Shown here piece by piece: positions 9,785-17,008 of a stretch of DNA of 64,000 nt. The number at the start of each line of letters is the position of its first letter. Position 1 is the stretch's first letter. The notes under the pieces are model-generated. The model was not told the DNA's origin, did not search any database, and worked only from the letters and a program-made list of their open reading frames with translations. The position numbers were made by a program, and so were the translations under genes. This stretch comes from Streptomyces sp. NBC_01294 (GTDB lineage: Bacteria > Actinomycetota > Actinomycetes > Streptomycetales > Streptomycetaceae), in contig NZ_CP108423.1 of assembly GCF_035917235.1 (NCBI RefSeq), positions 3,227,001 to 3,291,000 on the forward strand, written 5' to 3'.

Positions 9785-10092
9785 GGCGCCATTCTCGACG
9801 AGGACGGTGCCATGGTTCCGGCCCTTGCGTGTGGCGTACTCATCGACTCCGACCACCCGCGGCGCAGGCACTACCGGCTCAGGAAGGGCCTCAACCAGGC
9901 GCCGCACCGTGCTACGGCTGACAGCCACCCCAGAGCACGGGCCAGACGGGCGCTACTGGAGTACGACGCTTCGTCCGGCACTGGGCACGTCAGCGGGAAA
10001 CCGCAGGTAGGAGCCGTGGACCAGGCTGGACCAGGTCCCGCACCAGCCAGAGCACGACCTAATTCACAGCACCGAACGGTCAGCCCACTCAT
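9785..10092 (-). pseudogene. ISL3-family transposase fragment, frameshifted
   Basis: Residues encoded at 9928-9790 read STVRRLVEALPEPVVPAPR and VVGVDEYATRKGRNHGTVLV, the helix-turn-helix end and first catalytic strand of ISL3 transposases (first Asp of the DDE set in VDEYA). The upstream part continues in another frame (ARLARALG near 9940), and one missing G at the junction explains the shift. The rest of the catalytic domain is gone, replaced by the GNAT gene. Confidence 0.75.
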
Positions 10093-10413
10093 CCCGGTCG
10101 TAGCTCATTTTCGGGCGACTTCGAATGCGCCCTGCGACGCTCAGCCATCAGCTGGCGTGGCCGCTCCACAGAAATTGAGCCAGAACCGCAGTTTTGACAG
10201 CACCAGGTCACGGGGATGTTCGGATCGGCACCGGCTGTCCACTGCGAGTGAGGCAGACAGCGGCAAGGCGGCGATCGAGAGTCACCTGTCAGGGTGCAAT
10301 CCTCTGAGGCCATGCGCGTTCGGCCAGGTCGGGAGTCGCTGCCCCCTAGCGTGATTCGGGAATGATCCAGGCGGGCCGCCGTCGGGATCCGGACCCTACG
10401 GAGGTACCTGACC
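10093..10413. other. Intergenic region before the YceI gene
   Basis: Contains the right end of the ISL3-derived unit (10166-10187) and, from 10188, about 225 bases without a gene. TTGACA at 10194-10199 sits just outside the inverted repeat and could be the -35 box of a promoter for the YceI gene, but no good -10 follows. The YceI ribosome site GGAGG is just before ATG 10414. Confidence 0.45.
10166..10187. repeat. Right terminal inverted repeat of the ISL3-derived unit
   Basis: The reverse complement begins GGTTCTGGCTCAAT and matches the left end at 21 of 22 bases. Confidence 0.8.
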
Positions 10414-10965
10414 ATGGCCGTCTCGCTCCCCGAGCTCACCGGGGACTACGTCCTTGATCCGCCCCACACCCGGATCGGATTCGTCGCCCGCCACGCCATG
10501 GTCACCAAGGTGCGCGGCGCCTTCCACCAGTTCGAGGGCACCGCACACTTGGACGGCGCCGACCCGGCCGGGTCCACCGGCCAGGTGGTGATCAAGACGC
10601 AGAGCATCGACACCGGCGTCGAGCAGCGCGACCAGCACCTGCGCACCAACGATTTCCTGGACGTGCCGAACTTCCCCGACATCACCTTCCGCACCACCGC
10701 GGTAGAGCAGAAGTCCGACGCCGAATACCGGGTCAGCGGCGACCTCACCATCAAGGACACCACCAAGCCGGTCACCATCGACTTCGAGTACACCGGCAAT
10801 GCCGTCGACCCCTACGGCAACCTGCGCGTCGGTCTGGAAGGCTCGGTGACCATCTCCCGCAAGGAGTTCGGTGTCACCTGGAACGCAGCCCTGGAAGGCG
10901 GCGGCGTCCTGGTCGGCGACAAGATCGTCCTGGAGTTCGACATCTCCGCGATCAAGCAGGGCTAG
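10414..10965 (+). CDS. YceI-family lipid-binding protein
   Basis: The 183-residue protein covers the complete YceI lipocalin-like domain: the start YVLDPPHTRIGFVARHAMVTKV, the ASIDTGVEQRDQHLRTNDF-type helix (IDTGVEQRDQHLRTNDFLD near residues 68-86), the strand DLTIKDTTKPVTIDFE and the closing GDKIVLEFDISAIKQ. YceI proteins bind isoprenoid or fatty-acyl chains; here there is no signal peptide, so it should be cytosolic, as is common in actinobacteria. GGAGGTACCTGACC precedes ATG 10414, a strong ribosome site. It lies within the inverted-repeat island but has ordinary codon use. Confidence 0.92.
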   Translation: MAVSLPELTGDYVLDPPHTRIGFVARHAMVTKVRGAFHQFEGTAHLDGADPAGSTGQVVIKTQSIDTGVEQRDQHLRTNDFLDVPNFPDITFRTTAVEQKSDAEYRVSGDLTIKDTTKPVTIDFEYTGNAVDPYGNLRVGLEGSVTISRKEFGVTWNAALEGGGVLVGDKIVLEFDISAIKQG

Positions 10966-11069
10966 CAGCGCCCGCCCGACCGGCGCGCGAGCGGTACAGG
11001 AAGCGAGGCGCGGTCCTCGAAGTCAGGGCCGCGCCGTCACGATGCCGTATGCCATGGGCTAACAGCCGA

Positions 11070-11204
11070 GTGGGGTTGCTTCGGTTTGGCGGACATCCCG
11101 AGATCTGGGGTTGCACCGGAGAGGGATGTCCATGATGGAGAGTACGAAACCACCGCTGCCTGACCAACACATAGAGCCCGTCCGCCAAACAGGAACGACC
11201 CCAC
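11070..11204. mobile_element. 135-bp MITE-like element
   Basis: The 25-bp ends (GTGGGGTTGCTTCGG at 11070 and the complement of TCCGCCAAACAGGAACG ending at 11204) are inverted repeats matching at 21 of 25 positions. A second, nested pair GGACATCCC/GGGATGTCC (11091-11099, 11123-11131) is also present. There is no transposase, so it would be a non-autonomous remnant. No clear target duplication. Confidence 0.55.
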
Positions 11205-11235
11205 GACAGGTACTGCGGACCTCTCGGCGTCTGCG

Positions 11236-11420
11236 ATGCGTCTGGGGCTGGCCAAGGCCGATTCGAGGGGTGGGAAGGGCGATCCATCGACTCAGCCGAT
11301 GTGTACCCAGGTCAACCCACGGCGGGATCCCACGCTCGCGCCCGAACATGGGCAATCGCGGCGCAATATCGACCCCTTCCTCAGACGGCCGGATCGACCG
11401 CACGCGGATGGCCGTTTCGC
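11236..11420 (+). repeat. Island repeat, partial copy C
   Basis: Matches the complement of copy B between about 12850 and 13090: CTGGGGCTGGCCAAGGCCG, GATGTGTACCCAGGTCAA, GGCGGGATCCCACGCTCGCG and CGGATCGACCGCAC occur in the same order, with an internal deletion. Same orientation as copy A. Confidence 0.8.
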
Positions 11421-11521
11421 CGCTCACGTCGAAAAGTCGTGCAGGCATGGACGCGACACTCGGGAGGCGAGAAGGAATGCCCAGACACTGACCCACGGAG
11501 GACGGCGTCTGCCGGAAGGGG

Positions 11522-12280
11522 CTAGGCGTCGAAGTCGTACTCCAGCACGTAGGAAGCGGAGTCCAGCGTCATCTCGTTGACCTCAACGGCCCGCCCGCCC
11601 TCGGCGAACGCGGTACGGACGATCTGGATGACAGGCGTGCCCATGGAGAGCGCCAGCCGCTCGGCCTCTCCGGCTGAAGGCATCCGGGACCGGATTTCCT
11701 CTCGGAAGTGAAGGGGCGCATGCCCCAGCTCGGCCAGGCGCGCGTACGTCCCGCCGGGTCCGGTGTCGGCCTGGGTGATGGCAGAGTCCCCAACGACGTC
11801 CGCCGGCAGGTACGACGTCGCGACGAGCACGGGTTTGCCATCAAGCACGAAGCGGCGGCTGCGTGCCCACACCTGAGTCCCTGCGGGAATACCAAGGGCG
11901 TCGGAGATGCGGCTGTTCGTTTCTTCTTCCCGCACTTCGATCTGATCGACGACCAGCTCTCGATCCTCGGAATCTGCAGACCAGATGGAGCGGCCCGATC
12001 CCCACTGCTCGTGCGCGAGTCGCTGGATTCCGCGCCGACGCAAGGGCCTGAACGCCCGGACGAAGACGCCGGCACCCTTCCGCGCCTCCGCGAGGCCTTC
12101 GTTCTGCAGCACGCCGAGGGCCTGACGTGCGGTCATCCGGGCGACCTCGTACGTGGCCATGAGGTCGTTCTCGCCCGGCAGACGGTCGCCCGGGCCGTAT
12201 TCGCCCGCCTGGATAGCCGTCCTCAGCTCGTCAGCGATCCGCTGGTACTTCGGCTGGCGGGTGCTGCCCTGGCTGGTCAT
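11522..12280 (-). CDS. GntR/HutC-family transcriptional regulator with UTRA domain
   Basis: A 252-residue regulator. The winged helix is at residues 10-75 (YQRIADELRTAIQAGEYGPG, then MTARQALGVLQNEGL), and the UTRA effector domain follows at about 100-245 (WARSRRFVLDGKPVLVATSY and the AEGGRAVEVNEMTLDSASYV end). It resembles regulators of the KorSA type found on Streptomyces integrative elements. A TCTAGAGA operator overlaps its own ribosome site (GGAGAAGGAG), and two more lie in the divergent promoter, so it probably represses both itself and the two small genes. The effector is unknown. Confidence 0.92.
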   Translation of the reverse strand: MTSQGSTRQPKYQRIADELRTAIQAGEYGPGDRLPGENDLMATYEVARMTARQALGVLQNEGLAEARKGAGVFVRAFRPLRRRGIQRLAHEQWGSGRSIWSADSEDRELVVDQIEVREEETNSRISDALGIPAGTQVWARSRRFVLDGKPVLVATSYLPADVVGDSAITQADTGPGGTYARLAELGHAPLHFREEIRSRMPSAGEAERLALSMGTPVIQIVRTAFAEGGRAVEVNEMTLDSASYVLEYDFDA

Positions 12281-12299
12281 GAACCGATCACTCCTTCTC

Positions 12300-12311
12300 C
12301 TCTCTAGACAC
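12300..12311. promoter_or_regulatory. Predicted GntR operator O1
   Basis: CTCTCTAGACACC on the plus strand; on the minus strand TGTCTAGAGAGG, a TCTAGAGA half-palindrome directly at the GntR ribosome site. It fits negative autoregulation. Confidence 0.6.
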
Positions 12312-12369
12312 CCTAGGGCTACAGGCAGGCCACCGCACGCACCAGCCTTGAGGTCCCACTTCGACCGAG

Positions 12370-12381
12370 ATCTCTAGAGAT
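12370..12381. promoter_or_regulatory. Predicted GntR operator O2
   Basis: ATCTCTAGAGAT, a perfect 12-bp palindrome, lies just upstream of the -35 box of the small-gene promoter. Confidence 0.7.
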
Positions 12382-12384
12382 GTA

Positions 12385-12414
12385 TTGACGAATGAAGCAG
12401 CGTTCGGCTGTAGT
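12385..12414 (+). promoter_or_regulatory. Predicted promoter of the two small genes
   Basis: TTGACG (12385-12390), 18 bases, TGTAGT (12409-12414). Operators O2 and O3 flank it on both sides, at the -45 and +5 regions, so repressor bound to both would exclude RNA polymerase. Confidence 0.6.
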
Positions 12415-12420
12415 GGATAC

Positions 12421-12432
12421 ATCTCTAGAGAG
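12421..12432. promoter_or_regulatory. Predicted GntR operator O3
   Basis: ATCTCTAGAGAG, differing from O2 at the last base, located at the expected transcription start. Confidence 0.7.
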
Positions 12433-12472
12433 GCCGTTCACGATGCGGCCTCCCGAGCAGGGAGTGATCTGC

Positions 12473-12628
12473 ATGCAGCAGTGCCGCGATGCGTCCAGAG
12501 TCGACACGGAAGACGCCTCCTCGGGGAGGGTGGCGGCCATAGGTGAGCCCAGCGCGGATCTGTTGGACCGGGCGCTGGTCGGCTGGGAGCGCTTCCTCGC
12601 CACCCTGCAGGAGGCACCCGATGAGTGA
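12473..12628 (+). CDS. Small protein of unknown function, 51 residues
   Basis: First of two tiny genes under the GntR-flanked promoter. The start ATG at 12473 is chosen because GGGAG lies 8 bases upstream and because earlier in-frame ATGs (12392, 12443) fall in or next to the promoter. The C-terminal half (LLDRALVGWERFLATLQEA) is an amphipathic helix. Two Cys are near the start. No family is recognised. Its last codons overlap the next gene (ATGAGTGA), so the two are translated together. Confidence 0.65.
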   Translation: MQQCRDASRVDTEDASSGRVAAIGEPSADLLDRALVGWERFLATLQEAPDE

Positions 12629-12830
12629 GCAGTACGAATACGTGCCGCACCGGCTCCCGCGCCGCCGTGTCCGCGACCTCGCTTCCGGCGTCGAGGGTGA
12701 GCTGATGGCCGTGATCAACGAGAACGTCTCGGACGCCGGCCTCGACCGCTGGATGGAGCTGGCCTACATCCGTGGAGCGTCCGGCCGTGAATTCACCACT
12801 TGCGTCACCAACATTGAGGCCGCGGATTGA
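12621..12830 (+). CDS. Small protein of unknown function, 69 residues
   Basis: The ATG at 12621 overlaps the stop of the preceding small gene by eight bases. The protein is charged, starts with a basic patch (HRLPRRRVRDL) and continues with a helix (GELMAVINENVSDAGLDRWM). There is no signal peptide or membrane segment. The family is not recognised. The overlap and the shared promoter suggest that the two small proteins act together. Confidence 0.65.
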   Translation: MSEQYEYVPHRLPRRRVRDLASGVEGELMAVINENVSDAGLDRWMELAYIRGASGREFTTCVTNIEAAD

Positions 12831-13065
12831 GAGTCCGATCAGCCATCCGAAGAGATGTGCGGTCGATCCGTCCGCCTGAGGCAGGAACAGCAACTGATGC
12901 CGGCTATACCGATGCGCACTCGGGCCTGGGAGAGCAAGGAGCCGAATAAGCTGGCGTTTTGTCGCGATGGCCCATGTTCGGGCGCGAGCGTGGGATCCCG
13001 CCGTGGGGTTGGCCTGGGTACACATCGGCTGGGCCGACGGATCGCCCTTCCTACCCCTCGAATCG

Positions 13066-13460
13066 GCCTTGGCCAGCCCCAAACGGCCGTCGGCCGCCAT
13101 CGCGGAAAAGCGCGTAGCGATCTGTGGCGGCCTATGTCCGGCCACAGACGGCCTGCAGCCGCCATGAGCGGGAAGCGCGTAGCGATTTGGTGCGCCCCGG
13201 GCTCGGCCCGGGGTCGCTGATCGGCCCGTCCCTGGATAAGGAATGGCCGGCCCGTTCCTTTGGGGGGTTCCCGTCGGTCTTCGGATTTCCGTGGCGGGTC
13301 GGTCGGTCAAGGGTGGCCGCAGGCCATCGCGCAGCGACGCGACGAAGGAGCGCCCTTGAGGGACCGGCCCGACACGGAGAGACGATGAGACTGACGGGAA
13401 CCCCCCAAACCATCCCTGATGCCGAGTGAGGGAATCAGGCCCCCGAAGCCCCGCCGCACG
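13066..13460 (-). repeat. Long inverted repeat, copy B
   Basis: The reverse complement matches 8556-8955. Homology to copy C extends this repeat further left, to about 12840, so the full unit appears to be about 620 bp. Copy B begins right after the second small gene and ends shortly before the deacetylase operon. Confidence 0.9.
13257..13411. repeat. 155-bp palindromic MITE-like element, copy B
   Basis: Same length as copy A at 8606-8760 and opposite in orientation. I count two differences in 155 bases. Its own ends are inverted repeats, so each copy can form a hairpin. Confidence 0.8.
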
Positions 13461-13569
13461 ACCCGGCCCCGCCCCGGTGGGCATCCCGCCCACCCGAAGC
13501 CCCGCTCGTGCCGTCGCAGCCACCCGTCCCGTACGAGATCCCCGAACCCCGCACCCCCGCACCCCCGCG

Positions 13570-14535
13570 CTACAGGTAGTCCTCCAGGCGGCCGATGCTG
13601 TAGCCCTGCTCGTGGATTCGTTGGAGCATGCGCGTCGTCATCTGGGTTTCCGTCGCGCCCTTGAGCTCGCCCGGGCCGCGGAAGTGGGCCAGGATGATGT
13701 CGCCCGGGCGGAGGGCGGAGCCCTCGGCGTACTGGAAGTTGTTGATCTGCATCGAGACCCGCCACAGGAGCAGGGACGAGACTCCGCACTCCGAGGCGGC
13801 CCGGAGGGTGTCGTCGTTGTAGTTGCCGAAGGGCGGGCGGAAAAACGGCGGGCGTTGGCCGAAGCGCTTCTCCAGGCGGTCCTGCTGGCCGCATATCTCC
13901 TTCTTCTGCCCTTCGAAGGACAGGGTCCGGAGGTTCGGGTGCGTCAGCGTGTGGTTGTTTATCGTGCTCGCCGAGCCGTTGTCGCGGAGCTTCTCGAAGT
14001 GCCCGTAGTCCGACGAGGCCACGTTGTCCGTGAGGAACATGCTGATCGGCAGCTTGAGGTCGGCCGCCATCTTCAGGAACTCGGGGTCCTTCTCGGCGCC
14101 GTCGTCGAAGGTCAGGAAGACCACCTTCTCCCCGGCCGGGACGGGTATTCGGTCTATCACCGGCACCTTGCCCGGGCCCGCCTTCGGGATCTGGGGCTTC
14201 TGGGCGGGCTTCGGCGCGTAGGCGACGGGGGCCGTCAGCCCCCACTTCTTGTACGCCGCGTCGGACGGGCTCCCCGGCGGGGACGCGGTCCCCGCCGGGG
14301 AGGCGGGGCCGGCGCCCTTGGGGTCCTTGGAGTCCTTGGAGTCCTTGGAGTCCTTGGGGCCCTTCGACGCGTCCGAGCCCTCCGCCCCCTGCGCCCCCTC
14401 CGCCCCCTGCAGGTCCTGAGTCGTCTTGCGGCCCAGGCGTTCGATGGGGTCCACGCTGTCCCCGCACCCCGTCAGGGACAGCGCGAGCGCGCCGGCCGCC
14501 AGCGTTCCGGCTACCAACCGGCGCGCGTGCTTCAC
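13570..14535 (-). CDS. Polysaccharide deacetylase (NodB-domain) lipoprotein
   Basis: A 321-residue exported protein. The N-terminal signal ends in a lipobox (LSLTGC, Cys24), followed by a Ser/Lys/Asp-rich linker with KDS repeats (residues 60-72). The NodB domain runs from about 130: FLTFDDG (metal Asp), NNHTLTH (His pair) and RPPFGNYN are intact, so it should be an active metal-dependent amidohydrolase acting on cell-surface glycan. GTG at 14535 overlaps the stop of the upstream paralogue (GTGA), giving translational coupling. Confidence 0.9.
   Translation of the reverse strand: MKHARRLVAGTLAAGALALSLTGCGDSVDPIERLGRKTTQDLQGAEGAQGAEGSDASKGPKDSKDSKDSKDPKGAGPASPAGTASPPGSPSDAAYKKWGLTAPVAYAPKPAQKPQIPKAGPGKVPVIDRIPVPAGEKVVFLTFDDGAEKDPEFLKMAADLKLPISMFLTDNVASSDYGHFEKLRDNGSASTINNHTLTHPNLRTLSFEGQKKEICGQQDRLEKRFGQRPPFFRPPFGNYNDDTLRAASECGVSSLLLWRVSMQINNFQYAEGSALRPGDIILAHFRGPGELKGATETQMTTRMLQRIHEQGYSIGRLEDYL
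14325..14360. repeat. 9-bp tandem repeat within the deacetylase gene
   Basis: Four consecutive GTCCTTGGA-like units encode the KDS repeats of the linker. In-frame repeat number changes would lengthen or shorten the wall-spanning linker without harming the enzyme. Confidence 0.75.
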
Positions 14536-15488
14536 AGATAGTCCTCCAGGCGAGCCACGGCATATCCCTTGTCCGTGACGGTCTTCATGACCTGACGGAT
14601 CATGTCAGGCATCGTGCCCTTCCAGTCTTCCTTGCCCCGGAAGTGCGTGAGGATGATGTCACCGGGGTGCAGGTCGCGGTCCCACTCTCGGTAGTCCATC
14701 CGGTTCGTGAACGCCTCGGCGTTCCACAGCGGAACCGCCTTGATGCCGCAGGACTTCGCCGCGCGCAGCGTGTCGTGGTTGTAGTTGCCGTACGGCGGCC
14801 GGAAGAGCGTCGGCCGCTTGCCGAACTGCTTCTGGATCGTGTCCTGCTGGCCGCAGATCTCCTCACGCTGCTTCTCGTACGACAGGCCCGGCATGTAGCG
14901 GTGGTTGAGCGTGTGGTTGTTCAGGGTGACGCCCGCGGCCTGCATCTGCTTGAAGTACGGGTAGTTGTCCCGCACGAGGTAGTCGCTGAGGAAGGCCGTG
15001 TACGGGATCTTCAGCTCCTGCATCATCCGCAGGAACTCGGGGTCCTTCTCCGAGCCGTCGTCGACCGTCAGGAAGACGACCTTGTCCTCGGTCGGGATGG
15101 TGGTGAAGACCGGGGGCAGCTCGTCCTCTTCGTGGTCGTACACCTCGAAGCCGTCGCGCGTCTCGATCTCGGGCTTCTCCTTCGGCGCCGCCGGGGCGGT
15201 GAGCGGCGGCTTGAGCAGCCGCCACTTCTTCGCCGCCGCGATGCGCGCCTGCTGGGCCGTCTTGGCCTTCTCCGCAGCGCTGAGCGCACCCGCCGCCCCG
15301 GCCTCCGCGGCCTTGGCGGCCTTCGCCTTCTCGGCCTTGTCCGGTCGCGCGGACTCCCCGGAGCCACACGCCGTTCCGAGGGATGCGACGAGCAGGGCTG
15401 CCACCGCCACCCCGAACCGGCCGCGCGGACCCGCCGCGTACCGGTGACCCTGTTGCGAGCGATGTTCCTTTTGTCTTACTAGCTGCAT
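14532..15488 (-). CDS. Polysaccharide deacetylase (NodB-domain) lipoprotein, upstream paralogue
   Basis: A 318-residue lipoprotein. The signal peptide ends in LGTAC, followed by an Ala/Lys-rich linker and a NodB domain with FLTVDDG (Val replaces the usual Phe), NNHTLNH, RPPYGNYN and the closing GDIILTHFRG. Both paralogues end with the same sequence RLEDYL, so they arose by duplication. The ATG at 15488 is preferred because it places the hydrophobic segment near the N-terminus; the ATG at 15506 is possible. Confidence 0.88.
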   Translation of the reverse strand: MQLVRQKEHRSQQGHRYAAGPRGRFGVAVAALLVASLGTACGSGESARPDKAEKAKAAKAAEAGAAGALSAAEKAKTAQQARIAAAKKWRLLKPPLTAPAAPKEKPEIETRDGFEVYDHEEDELPPVFTTIPTEDKVVFLTVDDGSEKDPEFLRMMQELKIPYTAFLSDYLVRDNYPYFKQMQAAGVTLNNHTLNHRYMPGLSYEKQREEICGQQDTIQKQFGKRPTLFRPPYGNYNHDTLRAAKSCGIKAVPLWNAEAFTNRMDYREWDRDLHPGDIILTHFRGKEDWKGTMPDMIRQVMKTVTDKGYAVARLEDYL

Positions 15489-15670
15489 AGCTGCGCATCC
15501 TGGCATCCGACACACGGGCTTCCCGGAAGACACCGCGAACGCGGTCCCACCTTCCTTCGACTGGCCCACACGGTTCGACGCGGGCGCGTCCGCAAGCCCC
15601 CTCCCCGTGCGCCGCCCCTCCCCGCGCATCCCCGCCCGCCCGCGGCCACCCCGTCGCCGACAATGGACCC

Positions 15671-16867
15671 GTGACCCCCGAAGACTTCGCCGCCCTCCTC
15701 ACCCCCGAGGGCCTCGCCCTCCTCGACTCGCTCCGCGACTACGACCCCGCCCAGGAGCTGGCCGTCGCCACCCGGCTGCGCCGCGAGCACCCCGCCGGGC
15801 TGGTCTCCGCCGCGCTCGGGCAGGCCCGGCTGCGGCAGCGCGCGGTGGCGAAGTTCGGCGCGGAGGACGCCTTCCGGATGTTCTTCACGCCCGGCGGCGG
15901 CGAGATGGCCACCCGCGCGTCCGTGGCCTCGTACCGGGCCGAGCGGCTCGCGGCCCTCGGCGTACGGAGCCTCGCCGACCTGTGCTGCGGCATCGGCGGC
16001 GACGCCCTCGCCCTGGCCCGGCTCGGCATCCGGGTGCTCGCTGTGGACCACGACCCGCTGACGGTCGCCGTCGCGCGGGCCAACGCCGAGGTACTGGGGC
16101 TGGCGGACCTGATCGAGGTCCGGGAGGCCGACGTGACGGAGGTGGACACCTCCGGCTACGACGCCGTCTTCATCGACCCGGCCCGCCGCGGCGGGCGCGG
16201 CCGGATCTTCGACCCGGAGTCCTACTCGCCGCCGCTGTCGTGGGCCGTGGAGACGGCCCGTACGGCGAAGTACGCGGCCATCAAGATCGCCCCCGGGATC
16301 CCGCACGAGGCCGTGCCCGAGGAGGCCGAGGCGGAGTGGATCTCCGACCATGGTGACGTCAAGGAGGCCGTGCTGTGGTTCGGGACCGCCCCCGGGACCG
16401 TGCGCGCCACCCTGCTCCCCGGCCCGCGCGGGCTGCACACCACCGATCCGCTGCCCGATCCGCAGGCCGGGCCGGTCGGCCGCTGGCTCTACGAGCCCGA
16501 CGGCGCCGTCATCCGCGCCCACCTCGTCGCCGAGGTCGCCGAGCAGCTGGACGGCCGGCTCATCGACCCGACCATCGCCTACATCACCGCCGACGAGCTG
16601 CGCGCGACGCCGTACGCGACCGCGTACGAGATCACCGACGTGCTGCCGTTCGGCCTGAAGAAGCTGAAGGCACTGCTGCGCGAGCGCGGGGTCGGCATCC
16701 TGACCGTGAAGAAGCGCGGCTCGGCGATCGAGCCGGAGGAACTGCGCAGGAAGGTCAAGCCGCAGGGGCCGAACTCCGCGACCGTCTTCCTGACCCGGGT
16801 GGCGGGCGCCCCCTCGATGCTGATCGGCTCCCCGGCGGCAGCGCCTGCGGCGACGCCCGGCCGGTGA
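15671..16867 (+). CDS. Class I SAM-dependent methyltransferase with THUMP-like domain
   Basis: The 398-residue protein has an N-terminal helical part, a Rossmann methyltransferase with ADLCCGIGGDALALA (SAM loop, residues 104-118) and VDHD acidic strand, the substrate motif FIDPARRGGRGR, and a C-terminal THUMP-like domain ending in PNSATVFLTRV. These actinobacterial proteins are annotated as probable RNA methyltransferases; the target is unknown. It uses a GTG start. Confidence 0.85.
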   Translation: MTPEDFAALLTPEGLALLDSLRDYDPAQELAVATRLRREHPAGLVSAALGQARLRQRAVAKFGAEDAFRMFFTPGGGEMATRASVASYRAERLAALGVRSLADLCCGIGGDALALARLGIRVLAVDHDPLTVAVARANAEVLGLADLIEVREADVTEVDTSGYDAVFIDPARRGGRGRIFDPESYSPPLSWAVETARTAKYAAIKIAPGIPHEAVPEEAEAEWISDHGDVKEAVLWFGTAPGTVRATLLPGPRGLHTTDPLPDPQAGPVGRWLYEPDGAVIRAHLVAEVAEQLDGRLIDPTIAYITADELRATPYATAYEITDVLPFGLKKLKALLRERGVGILTVKKRGSAIEPEELRRKVKPQGPNSATVFLTRVAGAPSMLIGSPAAAPAATPGR

Positions 16868-17008
16868 TCCTCCGCGCGGCCCGCGCCGCTCGCCCGCGCC
16901 GCCGGCCCGCGCCGTTCGGCCCGCGCCGCTCGGCCGCGGCTTCCGCCGCCCGGGCAGGCCCGGCGCCCGCCGCCCGGGCAGGCCCGCCTCCCGCGGCCCG
17001 TCCGCCGG
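16868..17008. other. Short GC-rich spacer with repeats
   Basis: Convergent intergenic stretch with repeated GCCCGCGCCG blocks and a repeated CCGCCCGGGCAGGCCC (about 16947 and 16971). No gene seen. Confidence 0.5.

Larger units (their letters stand above)
9208..10187 (-). mobile_element. ISL3-derived unit carrying a GNAT gene
   Basis: The ends are 22-bp inverted repeats (GGTTCTGGCTCAA at 9208 and its complement ending at 10187) matching at 21 of 22 positions, 980 bp apart. Inside are an ISL3-type transposase fragment and an acetyltransferase gene. An intact ISL3 element would need about 1.3-1.6 kb, so the transposase is partly deleted. No 8-bp target duplication is visible (flanks CGAATTCC and GCAGTTTT), so old insertion or later rearrangement is likely. 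Confidence 0.7.
10966..11521. other. Intergenic region with MITE-like element and repeat copy C
   Basis: No gene with convincing codon use in 556 bases. It contains a 135-bp inverted-repeat element (11070-11204) and a partial copy of the island repeat (11236-11420). The remainder shows nothing clear. Confidence 0.6.
12831..13569. other. Non-coding stretch holding repeat copy B
   Basis: About 740 bases without a gene. Nearly all of it (12840-13460) is the most complete copy of the island repeat. The rest is a C-rich stretch with a short hairpin (GGTGGGC at 13476-13482 and GCCCACC at 13488-13494) that could end the deacetylase transcript. Confidence 0.7.

Noticed and set aside
11111..11491. 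A 126-codon gene in repeat copy C
   Set aside because: The frame crosses the MITE-like element and the repeat, which occurs elsewhere without a conserved frame.
12392..12472. An upstream start for the first small gene at ATG 12392
   Set aside because: That ATG lies between the -35 and -10 boxes of the predicted promoter; GGGAG before ATG 12473 fits better.
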